DNA of 64,000 nt, from assembly GCA_030248135.1 (NCBI GenBank), contig JASANC010004101.1:52849-116848 (forward strand). The letters are read 5' to 3'. Below the pieces are notes generated by a model that saw nothing but the letters and a program-made list of their open reading frames with translations, did no database searches and was not told the DNA's origin. Shown piece after piece: positions 1 through 13,200 of the stretch; position 1 is the first letter of the stretch; every line of letters starts with the position of its first letter. This stretch comes from Theristus sp. LFF4_11. Lineage: Eukaryota > Nematoda > Chromadorea > Monhysterida > Xyalidae. The position numbers were made by a program, and so were the translations under genes.

Positions 1-2182
1 CAAAAAATCCGTCCACAAATGTTGTGCCCATAGACACACCGGTTGCAGTGCTCGTTTACGCATTTGCGTCAACCACAGAATATGTACATGCGGACGCAAT
101 CATTTTGGTTTTTCTTCATTTCACATTACTGCGCCTGTGGCGTTCATAGAGCGCACATTCGCACTTCAGCAAACAGTGCGCCGATGGTGTAAAGTTTTAT
201 TGGATAAAAAAGTGAAGTGCACACCTGCTTCGCGCGATCAACATTTTGGTTCGGCGTGGAGCACACAGTGGACGACGACAAGTGATGTCTGGTGCCACAG
301 CAGCAATCGCAGTCAGTGCAACTATGCGCATTTTGTTAGGTGTGCAATGATGAAGTGTTGGTTTTTGCAAATATTGTGAGCTTTAGTACAGCAACACAAA
401 AGAGAACACTATTAAAAAACGGAAAAACAGTGACATCGTAGAGAAACAGAACAGGGAATTGTTACCAGTGACCATTGTTGGGAACAATGTGATATTGGTA
501 ACATACACAAAAAAACTAAATAAATCTGAAATTGTTGTTTGCACGCAAAGCTGTTCAGTAGCCAAGGGTAGAAACTTCCGTCGTGTGGGTCGTTTCTTGG
601 ACGCTGTGCAGTTCACAGGTACATCAACGTTCGGAGCCTTAAAACAATACAAAAAGTCAATTCACAGGCAAATTGTTCGAATGCCAAAATGCCAATTACA
701 CACACGCCATTGGTAGTTTAAAAAAAGATGCAATTGCTGTCAAAATGCGTGTATTTATTGTAACAAATGTTTTTTTAAACATCGTGTGCTGAAGCACTAA
801 GTCAACGCGAACGCCCTTTTATGTGCCTGAGCCAACCAAGCCAAGACTTTGTTTGAGTCCCAGACACATCAACAACAAGGACGCAGGGCAACAATTTTCG
901 CCACCAAACTTTTGAGAAAATAACGCAGCGGAAAAGAAAGTTGCAGCCAAAAAGATGCGCTGCGTGTAGCGCGGTGGTTTGTGAAAAACGCGAAAAAAGT
1001 TCGGAAAGGCGGCAGTGGATGCAGCTGTGCAGCTAAACACCAAAAGCTGCGCGTTATAACTGCACGCTTGGGAGCTGGGGCAAACCAGATACATTGAGCG
1101 GTACATAAAGATAGAAAAGATATACAAGATTCAAATTGTAGTATATATGCTCATAAGACATGTGTGTATACATCACACCCCATTGCTGTGGGCTTGCAAA
1201 AATATGTACAGATCTCAGTCACAAATAAAACAACTTTTCCTCACGGGACTTTCGGTAGAAGAGAAAAAAGGCTCAAAATTCAACCTTTCTAGTGCGCGGA
1301 TTTACAAAAGCACAGATGCACAGGCAGTCCCAGATTCGCTTGGTGTGCGACTGTTTTTGAAATGTGTCCACTGAAAGATTTTACAACTAGTCGCGAAACT
1401 TTTTGCTTCGGTTCTTCCGCGTCTTCAGAAAGCAATCACACAAGTGCAGATTCATTATGTGCGTAAATTTCACAATAGCACATTTCACGCGCCGAAGCAT
1501 AATAAATGTTCAGAAGCAGCAAGCGTGATTTTTCATTCCAACCAAATGAAGAACATAGCATTCATAACATAACATTCAAGTATAGCGGGGAAAGAATAAT
1601 GATTTGGAAATGCTCGTTCTCAGTCGTAAAGCCGCACTTTTAGCCGCAAAATCAGAGCCACTGAAGTTTATTTGAGAGCTTGTATTATTGCCGCACTGTG
1701 TTTGAGGGAATTAAAAAAACTAACAAGAAACAGTGCTAATTTAAAAATTGGAAAACAAAATTTCTATTTTAATATTCATATCTGTCTGACTTTAGTAACC
1801 TTCAATGATGGCCACTGTAGTCTTCAGGAATACAGAAGTCAGATTACCGAATACATGTTTTATGGAGTAATAATAAATGCATAACGATGAAATCCTTTGC
1901 TCACGGCTTCAGTCAACAAACTGATCGACAGAAGTAGCCTTTTGTACTGTGAGTCAATGCTTGCAATTGTCAAAAAACGTGCAACCTACACCGCGCTGAA
2001 TTGGCCTTTGTTCAAGAAGAAAGTAAACAGACGGCACTTAACAAATCGCAGAGGTAAAAAATCAGATCTGCGAAGAAAAAAAAACGTTTTTAATACTGAT
2101 ATCTATGCAGTCAGACTAAAACGAGCTTTGAAAAACGTCAGCAGAAGTGTCGAAAAGTTCAAAAAGAAACAAAAAACACAAT
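1..2182. other. No recognisable exon; downstream flank or intron of tensin
   Basis: I see no protein family, RNA gene or clear repeat here. The open frames are short, AT-rich and without motifs. The tensin coding sequence on the minus strand either ends at 2183 or splices into an exon beyond the left edge. A minus-strand AATAAA lies near 1667-1672 and could be a polyadenylation signal if tensin does end at 2183. No SH2 or PTB motif was found on the minus strand in this stretch. Confidence 0.4.
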
Positions 2183-4255
2183 TCATGTCACCCTGAGCCC
2201 TGACTGACCATGCTGATGTCCGTCCAAGGCAGGCTCCACCTCAAAACAAAAGTAACCATCGGGCTCGTATGACCGGCCACCAAAGTTCGTCGACGGGTCA
2301 GATTCAAAGATCTGCCGAAAGTTTGCGTCCAAATGTGGCGACTGCGCGAACGCCGCACCGGTCAATTGACCGTTGTGGATCGGCCAGCAGTTGCGGTCAT
2401 CTTCCAGTTGAAGAGACCGCTCCACTGAGATTCTTTGCTGCTCTTTGGCTTCTTCCGCAGCACTCTCGACATTGTACAGCTCCTCCGTGAAACCGTTTGC
2501 GTTGCGTTGTTCCACCGCCGAATGGTCACTGCTCAATGTGTGCGGCTGTTCAGTGCTGCGTGCAACGTCATTCACCGGCGGACGTTCATTGACGGCACTG
2601 ATTGGCAGTCTCTGTGCGTCCGTGCAGCCGTTGACACGGCGCAGCACTGCCTCCTGGTCGCCTTGATCTTCAGGCGCATCGTCGAAATGCTCGTACGAGT
2701 CGACGCGCTGCATCTCGGGCGACGTGGCGTCCATCGAGCACTCGGACACCGGCGACGGCGGCAGCCACGCGTGCGGACGGACACTGGACAGCGTGAAGTA
2801 CAGCTGCAGCTTGGCGCTGGTGCCGAACGAGGCGTCTGCAACGAAGCCTGAACGAATCACGCACTGAAGCACGCTGAAAGGGTGCCCGAACAGGCGTCCG
2901 GGGTCCTGTCCGCTTGGGCGTCCCGCTCCCGCGTGATGCTCTGTCTCGTGTGAAAAACAAACGTGGCGACGGCATACTCGGCGGTTTGGTCCACTCTTAA
3001 TCTTATTTCTGGTACAGTACGGCCGAATAAATGAGGCAGTCCATCAAGGCGGGATCAGTCGTAGACTAGGAGTGTTCTTTTCAGAAATGCCAACATACTT
3101 CCTAATCATGTGTGCAAGGGAGAAAGAATGCACAGAATACCGCGGATAATCCATTAGTTTTCAAAAACGCGTCAAATTTGGCACGCAGTTTGGTTTCTGA
3201 ACATCTTTTTTTCTTTCATTCAAAATTCGCGCGCTCCTTGAACCCTGAAAAATGCTGCCATGTTTAATCGACCATACCGTACATAGACACCCGCGCGGGA
3301 CACCCAGGCGTGATCGGACACTTTCTAGCGGGAATCCCGCTGATAATGCATTGGTGTCAACTTTTTCAGCAAAAGTGAATGAAAACCGGCAAAAACTTTA
3401 AAGGATAGAAAAAACACTTCAGTAATTTGAAAAAAGTCTTTTATCTTTTGAAAGCGGTTTGGCTGTGGTCGTTTCGCGAGCACTTGTGTGGCGGCAAGGT
3501 GCAACAAAACACCGTTGGATGTCACTTGCTACTACTGAGTTCAGAACAAACAGTGTGCTGCAGACACGTGTGAAAACTCCGTTTTTGGGTGTAAAGTTTA
3601 TAAGCTACTGAACTAAGTGTAGATGAGGCTTTCAAACACTAGCTAAAAAACAGCGAGGGCCCACGCAAGCCCTGTTCACATTTTTCCAATGCATAATAAA
3701 TAACTCTTCCTCGCAAGGAAAACTAAGAGGGGGTGGCACCAACATATCAGCAGCCGCAGATCTTATTGGAATTACTTTTCGAATGTTTCATACTAAAAAA
3801 CGTTCAAACCGCGCACGTTACGTTTTTTAACTGAAAACCCGAACAAAGTGCGCCTGTGTGCCCACCCCGATGCGAGATGATCAACTGACCGTCGCACGCT
3901 TCGTCCAGTTCACTTTTGTCAAACGTGATCGCGTTCGTTGCGTTCGCGTCGTCAAACTCCAGCGCGCACGTGTTGAACTGACACCGAAACATCAGCCGTT
4001 TTCCGGCGGTGATCAGATGGGCGACTTTCGAGCCGCGAGGCTTGTGGAAACACTTCAGTAGAATGTCACCGCGCAACGGCAATGGGGTGCACAGATCAAC
4101 ATTGATGACACACGAGGAATCGTTGTTGCTGCAAATGTGTGCATTGGCATGATAATGATGAATGGCGCCTGCTGAAACACACCACGAATGTAACGTGGCA
4201 CTGAGTCATGTTTGTGAACATTTGCGCTGCTTACTACATGGGCCTGTAGCTCAAA

Positions 4256-4288
<33 letters not shown>

Positions 4289-7200
4289 GGGGATCGATGC
4301 CCCGCAGGTCCACTGCTTTTTGAGTTTATTTCGTTTTTTTAAATTGTGATATCGTTAGTCACAGATGTGAAACTTACTAAACTTCGGACGTCCACACAGG
4401 TTGCATCTTTTCGTAGATTTTTATGCACGTCTGACAAGCTGAAAACAAAAACAAGGTTGCGAAAAAAGTTTATGGTGTAACTACATGAAGCTTCAAGAGA
4501 AGTTTGTTTCAAAAAATCTACAGTGCTCGTAAAAAGGCAAGTTCAGTTTAAAAACAGCCTCGCTCAAGTAGGCTAAGATTCATTTATGATGTGTAAGTTT
4601 TGCTCAAAATTTTCGTATTGGCTGAAGAGAGAGTAACGACGTTACGTTTTCCGTCAACTTCTGGCAGCCCGTGAATGCTGATGTGTTGAAGGTAGATTGG
4701 TGAGCTGTTGATCCTGGTGACGCCGTTCAATAATGCCGAGAAATAGGTGACGTACCTGGGCATTGTCGGTTTGCGAAACTTTAGCAAGGTGCAAAATTGT
4801 GGTTTCTCATTTTTACAATGTTTCTGTGCATGCAGAAACAACGTGTTGCACGTTTCACGTTACGTTTAATGCAACGTTTAATGGAACGTTTAATGCAACA
4901 CTTGTTGCAACGTTCTACGCAACGTTTGCAACGTTAAACGCAACGTTTAATACAACGTTAAACGCAACTGTTGTGCAACGCTTAACGCCACGTTCAATGA
5001 CCCTTTAACGCAACGTTTAATGCAACGTTTAAAAAGAACGTTTCATGCAACGTGTGCCATACCGTTTGCTACGTTTGTCTCCACCTAGTGCAACGTACGT
5101 TTTTGCAGCTTCTACATCTCCAAACACGTGCGGCCACGCGTTGCATTGCGTTAAACGTTGCCTTCTATTTTCTCGCTATTTTGGCACACACGACTCTTCA
5201 ATGACGAATGCTACTGATAAGTAGTTTCACAACTTCATTCAGTGAATCACCGTTTATGGGACGGCTGCGCGATCGCACCAACGTAGTCGTCAGAAAATCG
5301 GCGCATTGCGAATCGATCCAATGCCTGATCGTCGCTGAAATGTATTTTTTTAATTGCATGAATCAGTTATTCTCCATAATCTTAAAATCGAATAGTTCTC
5401 TCTTAATTGATAATGATTTCGAGTTTGATGCACATTTATGAGCGCTCGCTCGTGTGGCCTGATGGTATAACAGAGCGCGTGTTGTGCGCGCACATTTCTC
5501 GGCTGCAAGTCACCAAGTTCAACTGTTCACGCGACCTGGCGCATATGTTCGTGTAGTGCATGTAGGCGGCGATGACTACCGCCGGCCTACTCCTGCCGCC
5601 CTTCGAGTGCACCACCACCACGTTGCGCGCGTCCCCGGCCAGCCACTGCTCGATCTCGCGGCAGATCGCGCACAGTCGCTCCAGCGGCGGCGCCAACTCC
5701 TCCGGCCAGCCGAACTCGCCGACGTGCACGTTCAGCTCGCAGAGATCGTTGCGGCGTTTGGACACGTTGAACAGCTGCGTGGCGTCAAAAGCGTCATCAG
5801 TGAACACATCAAGTGCTCTTTTTGAAAAACACACCGAGATGATGGTTGTTGTTTTCTGCATTTGCACATTTGTCAGAATCAGGATACATTTTTTTTGTTT
5901 TTCCTTTTCATACAGGTTTACCTGGTGTCCGACACGCTGGACTGCGTGTGCTGATGAAATTACAAATTGCATAAAAGTTTTCGAATTGCATAAAAACTTT
6001 GCTAGAGCGGTTCATTTCCGCCTCAGGAACCATTTCAAAATCCTGTTGGACCGGTTTGGATTCGTCCGCTCACCTTGTACCGATGCGCGTGCTTCGTTTT
6101 GAGCATTTGGCAGACTTGCTTCAGACTTCTTCTGTACGCGCTCTCAGTGCCCGTCGATGGATACGTCAATACTGAAAAAACGCAAATTCCGGGTTTGCTT
6201 TTTTGCAAGTTGAAAAATAAGCCATACTGGTGGGATCTGAATCAAAAGGCAAGCGATTGAAACCTCCGTGAAAGGTCTCTGATTTTTAACGTAAAAAGTG
6301 ACGGCTTCGATGCCTCCACAGAAGATGCCTATTATCGCAGTCGTAGTAATGGCGGTGACCCTCCACTCATATCACACTGTTTTTTTACAAAAAAAAACTT
6401 TCGGATTTGCTTTATTCGGGAAGGCGAGCCATCCATTTGTTCGGAACCCATCGGAGTTTGATACCTTCAGGTTTTCGGGTGCTTCAAATGAATTAAAACC
6501 ACAGGTGCTTTTTAGACACAAAAAAGCAAAACAAAACTGACCAAGTATCCTTTCAGTGATGAATATGATGTCAATCTCTGGATTCTGTGGATCCATGACT
6601 ACCAGAGCGCGACTAGGGGGCACTAGAAAACCGTTGTGCTTCGGCAACATGAACCGTCTGTTGACACTTGTTGTGCCAGTGGCAGTGCGTACCTGAGGTT
6701 TGATGGTGAAACACGATGACAAAACAGTCATGGAACAACGCATCATTGTGTCTACTTTTTACAGTTGCACTGGACGTTTTACTGGTTTTGATATGTTCAG
6801 CAAAACAGCATTGTAAAAAGATTTTTCTGGTTCTGGCATGGCGGATGGTAACAAAGAGATGAGACACAGTGATGGAGGAAATGGTTTGGAACAAATTCGC
6901 TGCTCGATCGTGATGTTCAGGGCACTCGGGTGGGTGTTCAGCTGTGCACCATAAAAATGCGTGCCAGTCTGATCTTATCTGTTAGGTTGCAGTGTATGAA
7001 TCAAGGCGATATTTTGATTGCGTAATTGTATGTCGCCAAAGGAACAGTATCATTTTAACTGAAACATACTCCAAGAAAAAAGATATCCATACATGCGTTT
7101 TACAGTTTGATAATCTCACAACACCGCTCGTTTAAAATGAAGCTGAATATGCGTGAAAATGTGTGCGTAGTCTCACATACGACTGATACGATTTTTGACA

Positions 7201-10200
7201 GATATAAACATTGGAGATGTATGTATATGTGTATAGAAGAGGGATATATACATGCAGGCAGCGCAAAGGCTTGAAGCAAGACCTCATTTGGAAATATGGT
7301 TCTGGAAATGAACCAGCGCAATAATAATGTTATTCACTGATGTCTCCCAATGGGCTAACAGTTTATAAGCATGGGGTGCTACAACGACAAAGTCTGTTCA
7401 GTCTCTTGTTTAAGTGTTGCACGCATGTAAAATATGAAAAATAAACCATTTTGGGTCGCTAAGAACATTATCTGAACTCAACTCATGTTGAAAGCCAAAA
7501 AATGTCAATTTTTTCAAAAAAATAATGGCATTGGTTTCGGTGAAACCTTAAAATTGATTGACAGCAAACTTCAGCCACGACGAAAACACAAACAAAAAGC
7601 GGAAAGACGGCAGTACGGAAATGGCGTTAAAACCGCTGAACCGAAGTAGGAGCAAATGCAGCAGCGATCACGAACGCAAGCAACAGTGCTGGAGAAACAA
7701 ACATAAACGAACGCTGCAGCAAATCACTCTCGTTGCAGAAGTCGCACACACTAAACAACAACATTGATTTCACTAAAACGAACCATGAAATTAGTGCCAA
7801 TTTTCAATGTTTCACTTTCAAACTTACAATTTCCAGCTCTTTTTTAGAATTGCTGCAACGATTAAATCATTCCTACAGCAGCATTGCACTTCTGTCGTTC
7901 GATTTCATGAAATACAAAGGGCCAAACGTTGCCCATTGCACACGTTTTTCGCTGGAGGAATTCGTTCGCGTTCATTCGAATCGTTTTACTGTCAAAAAGA
8001 CGCATTGACTTGTTGAAGCTACTGTTTTTCTGCCACATTTTGATTGCAAAAACACTGCGACGAAAAAATGTTTCTGTGTATCTCAAAGTACTGAAGTTCA
8101 ACTTGGGCCAAACGTAGTTTGTTTTTGTTTCTTTGCTCGTTGCAAAACAGCTGTGGTCTTGGTCTCTTTTGGTGAATGCAAAGCACACACGTGTGTTGGG
8201 AGGCGGCTAGTGGTCTGTTGAAACTGGCAAAAAGTCCCAATGATTTTTAACAGATGTGTCCTTTATAGATTTTTACACAAATCGAAATGTTGCAATGAAG
8301 TTCATAAAAAGGGGTGAGCTGAAGCTGTCAACTGTTGAAGAAATAAAATTGTGAACCACTGCGCAATATATGATGCAAACGTCCAGAAAGCACCGTTGTT
8401 GAAGCGAATGAGAATCGTTTCAAACGAGGTGAAGGATGAAAAACATGAGAGGTGTATGCACTTCGTGCTGAGCTATTAACTGAAATTACAATTTCAATGG
8501 TGAAGGTACACGTTTGACTGGTAGGCTTAAAATGTTGATTTGGCTGCTCTTGTTTTGGCAAAGAAGACCAATAATAAGCTGCTGCAGAAAAATGACCGGC
8601 TCGACTTGAATGAGCATCAAGGCACCATCACTTTCGGTTGCATCTCATCTTATTTTCTTGCATTTGCTGTTTTGGTGTTTGTTTCTTTGGCGTTTGTAGC
8701 TATTTCTGTTGGTTCCATTCGTTTTTTCGGCGGCGAATACGCAGAAGGGATATTGAGCAAAAATACACTGAGCGGAAAAACTGGCGGCAGTATACACACT
8801 GTATGTAGTTGTGATGGAAGGCGAAGTATAATGGCACAAATAACAGATGTTAGCTGCTGTAGCTTTATCGCGTTTTTGTTGTTTTCTATTGTTTTACTAC
8901 AAGCAGTATTTTTGTTTTGTTTTTAGCGCTCTATCTACAATGTATCTGGTCTCGTGTGTGCTGCCGCAGACGCCAAAGATATGTGCAATGTGCGTTTTGT
9001 GTCTGATTATAACTGCAACTTGGCGTCCTTATCGTTGGGGGTGGTAGGGGATCCATCTTGAACGTAAAGCTGCAGCGTGTGCACCGTTTTCCTCTCAAAA
9101 GCCTCGAAATAAAAAACGCCGCAAAAAAAGCCAAAAAGATATACGAACACGACACGTCTGATGGGGTTCTTCGGTGAGCCACTACAATTCTTCAAACACT
9201 GAAACGCAATGCACACTTGCGTGCCCGGTATGTTGTTTTTTGAACTTTCGTTGGCAGTTTATCTTGCAGAGTTTTCGTTTTCAAACTGCATCATGTCGGT
9301 GTGATTCTTCCGTTGTTTCTCCGATGATAATACAAAGCGCGCCACACAACATGCGCTGTGGTGTATACGCATATCTTTTGAGAAAAAAAACTGAAAATAA
9401 GCAAAAGGATGCTAGTACAAGCCAGGGTGATGTAACGATAGAACTCTGAACAAGTGAATAGATTTTGATAGATGAGCGGTCAAACTGTGATTGGGCTGAA
9501 ATTCAGTGGGTGGAACTATACATTTGTAGGACAAAACCACACACTCGCCGCTGAAAACTGCAAATGAAGCTGCGCAATGCTGCGACTGTTCCGGAATTTC
9601 ATTTTCTAAAATTCGACGAAATAAATGCGTTGAAGACTGAACAAGTGATTTTGCATAAACGTTGCCGAACAGCATGTTTTAGTTTTGGCTTATCTGTCGC
9701 TTAGCTTTAGCTGCCATGTGTGCGAATGTGCCGAATTCTCTGGTGTGTGATTGAATGAGTTCTCTGAAGGGCAATCGAGATGAAACACCAGAAATGAGAT
9801 CAGTTACCGTTCTTTCCGGGTACAAATTGTTGTCAGATACAAATAATATGCGCTCGCTCAGCTCATAGCTCGCTGAGTCGCTTCATTTCTTGAAACGAAG
9901 CCTTATATTTTGGGGTACATTGCAGCTCATCGTGCTGCACGGGAGTCACGAAGAAAACTTACGCCAGATGCTGTCGCGTCGTTTTTCTGAATCGTCGCAG
10001 TCGTTAATGGGGTGAAATTTTGCTGAATTTCATTTTGTCTCGATGAAATTTGTGCGTTTCTTGTTGTATGCTTGTTGTTGTTGTTGTTGTTGATGTTGTC
10101 CAGAAGCTGGCGTTGTTGTGTCTTTCTGCGTTGTTGTTGTTGTTGCTTGGTTGGAGGCGGCACCTGTTCACATTGACGTTGAACCTGAAAACAACATACA

Positions 10201-13200
10201 ATGTAGCCATGATGTTTAGCGTTTTGAAATGAAAAGTTCAAAAAAAAACCGTTCATAAGAGAACACATCAGAACAACATCCACAATTACACGTTCACTGT
10301 TTTCTGTAACGGCACACGCTCCCACCTTCTGTGCGGTGTACACACACAAAAAGTAAGCCTCGTCTTGTGTCTCGTTTCGTTCTTATCTTGTTTGGCAACA
10401 CAACCGTTGTTTCAGTCAACACTGCACATGAACACTGCCCGACTGTTATCAGCCGTAAGTCTGCTCAGGCGCTATTGACCTCCGTGATTTCGCTTGTGCT
10501 AACAACGTCAACTCAATTGTGCACCGATTTAGCAGCAGCTAAATAAGCAGCATAAAGCAAGCCACGCACACCGATGAAGAGTTTGTCGGTTAGTGTCCTG
10601 CTTTCAGTGTGAGGTGAGTTCACCAACGGCGGTACGTTTTCTAAATGGCACCCCGAAAGAACAAAGCAATCTTTCAAGCCAAAAGACATCCGTCAAGCTT
10701 GGGATAGAATTCTTGCGGGACGCATGACACAGTTCGTGGACATTGCTCCATGGTATTGTATGTACCCATCCCATTCCCCGCTGCACAAGTCAGGTGTGGT
10801 CATCGCATCACATCTGTAATCTAGTGACCTTATTTGCAGAGCCAACAGACGATTAGCTACAGAGCTACTACCAACATATTGTTTGCCATGGAAAGCAAGC
10901 GGATTTCAATAGCTCGCGTCTGTTATCAGAGCCGCACAATTGAAAGACAAAAATTTCAAAGAACTTGGTTTTCTATTGGATAGTTTTCACATGATCGAAG
11001 TATTCAGCGAATGCCACTCACGACTTGGTAAGCAGAGGTGTTTCGCACCAGGCGCGTGCGCGCGAGCACATGCTGAGCGTCCGTCTGGCCACACAAGCAC
11101 GCCGGCATCACCGACTTCAAACGGCCCGATTTCTTCTTCGATTTCGAAACAGTCTTCGATGAGTAGTGTTTCTCAGATGCACAACTTGCAATCAGATGGC
11201 GTTGCTTGCTGCTGTTGTCATTGAGGTCAGCGGAGTTGGGTGGCTGCACACGATGCAACTGCTGCTGTGCTCGGTTCGCAGACAAACGCATTCTGCTGGG
11301 ACAAAAGTAATCTTGCCAGATTGTACGCTTTTTTCAATGTTTATCAGCGTGTCCGCTGCAATGCGATGTGCTTCGTGGAGCCTGAAACTTTGTTTTTTTT
11401 ACAGCTCTGAACACTGTCGCGTCTCCCGCAACCAAATTGAGCAGTTAATTACTTCACCCGGATAAAACGCGACGAGTTTGTGCTATTGAAGAGTGAAACA
11501 AGTGATGCCTTTTCATTCATTCTCAAAGTTATCATGCACTTTCTGTCGTGAATGGCAGCTGAAAAAATGCAACAGCATGAAACAACAGCTAAACATAATT
11601 TTCCCGGATAAAGTAGAATGTGGCCGAAATAACGAGTGAAGAAACTGGACGCCGCAGCTTACACTTTTTGTCAAAAACAAATCATGAAAACAAGCTCTGC
11701 CGTGACAGTGACACGAAACAGGCGGCGTTGTGTGATTGGTGTGTTTGGAGCTCGCAGCGGTGTGCAACGGCGGTTTTTTATGGGCACAAACGCTGCTCTT
11801 CATCAGCCGAAAACAAATGCGACCGAAATAGAACGTTTGGTCTTAAAATCTGCTTCCCAATGACCAAATTCTTAAGGAAGTCTCATGGGAATTGAAAAAT
11901 GCATGTGTATTTTCTTGACATGTTGAAAAACGTTGAATGGCTCGCTTGGAAACACGACGTTTTGTCTACATTTACACAGCTGAGCGAAAGATGACATCGA
12001 CACTGACAAAATGCAACCAAAATCCTGAAAATTAAAAACACGGCTCAGCATTGAAGTCGCGCAGCGCTATCCTTGCAAGGCCAACTTTCTCGTCTTTTTT
12101 TCGCTTACCACCAACCCGTGCATTTTGTGTGACTGACGGCTTATTTATTCTCTCTTGAAAGCTATTATGAAGAGAGTTTTTAGAAAAGCGCCCATGAAAA
12201 TGTCTAAACATGAGCGTCAGTCTGACAATGGCGCTAAGACCCTCAAGCTTTATGCGCAAACCATTTGAGAAAACACACAAACGCAAATGCATCTCATCAA
12301 TAACAAATGTGAAAATGCAATCGTTTGAAATAAACCAATGAAAAAATTCTGATGTGCTGCTCTATATACTGACAAGAAAAGTGCTCAGATTAAAACAGAG
12401 TTTGTATATCCAGTGCTGACAACCTGGATTAGTGCAGGCAGCTCTGTGCTGTGCGCTTCCAGCCATGCAAATCACTCCACGTCACGTGTCCATGGACTGC
12501 ATTCTCATAGACAGTTTTTCCACTCGAAAATCTGGGGTTTTGAAAGTGGTTCAAAAATGGTGAGAAGGATTTTCAAAATCTTGACCAAGAACCATATCAA
12601 AAAGATACAACATTCATATTTGAGCAACATTTATGGCGTAAATCTGCTGCTAATCTCAGAAATCACCATAATATATATGTGACGATTGGCTTACAACCAG
12701 CTGCAAAAGACACAAACATAATTGCAATATGGCAAGCTGAGCAGAAAATTATAATTACAATGTTGTGTTCAGCAACGGCACTGGCTTTGGGGTGCGTGTG
12801 ATAATCGGCCATATTGGTTTGTGTGAATTTTAGTACGCATTGACTCAATACTGTGCGTTACACAGGTGTGTATGTGCATGGCCAGAATTATGAATTAGCA
12901 TTCATAAATGTCTACATTTTATAATTGTCACCTTTTTATTCCTTGACCAGTGACTGGTATTCTGATTGACTCAAGCCAGTCTCATGTGCGTGCGCTTATT
13001 TTCGCTATATTGCAAGATATAGGTACATGCATGTTTTATCAATTTTTTAGATTCTGCGACTCGATTGAAGACGTAAAATGAACTAGTTTTTTTTCTTTAT
13101 GTGGCAATTCAAATCGCCTGAGTGACTCGGTCCGTCTATTTGGAGGACTTGGATCACTTTACCAATTTTGAATTCCCGCCTAACGATATATATCTATGCG

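Noticed and set aside
5441..5525. tRNA-like segment with a GCGCG/CGCGC hairpin and a TTCAAC box
   Set aside because: The loop lacks the required T before the anticodon, no acceptor stem pairs, and it lies in a short tensin intron. Probably chance.
8540..8926. Plus-strand hydrophobic open frame of 128 codons in tensin intron 5
   Set aside because: It has no ATG (opens at TTG), no recognisable motif and AT-rich codon use. It lies antisense inside an intron.
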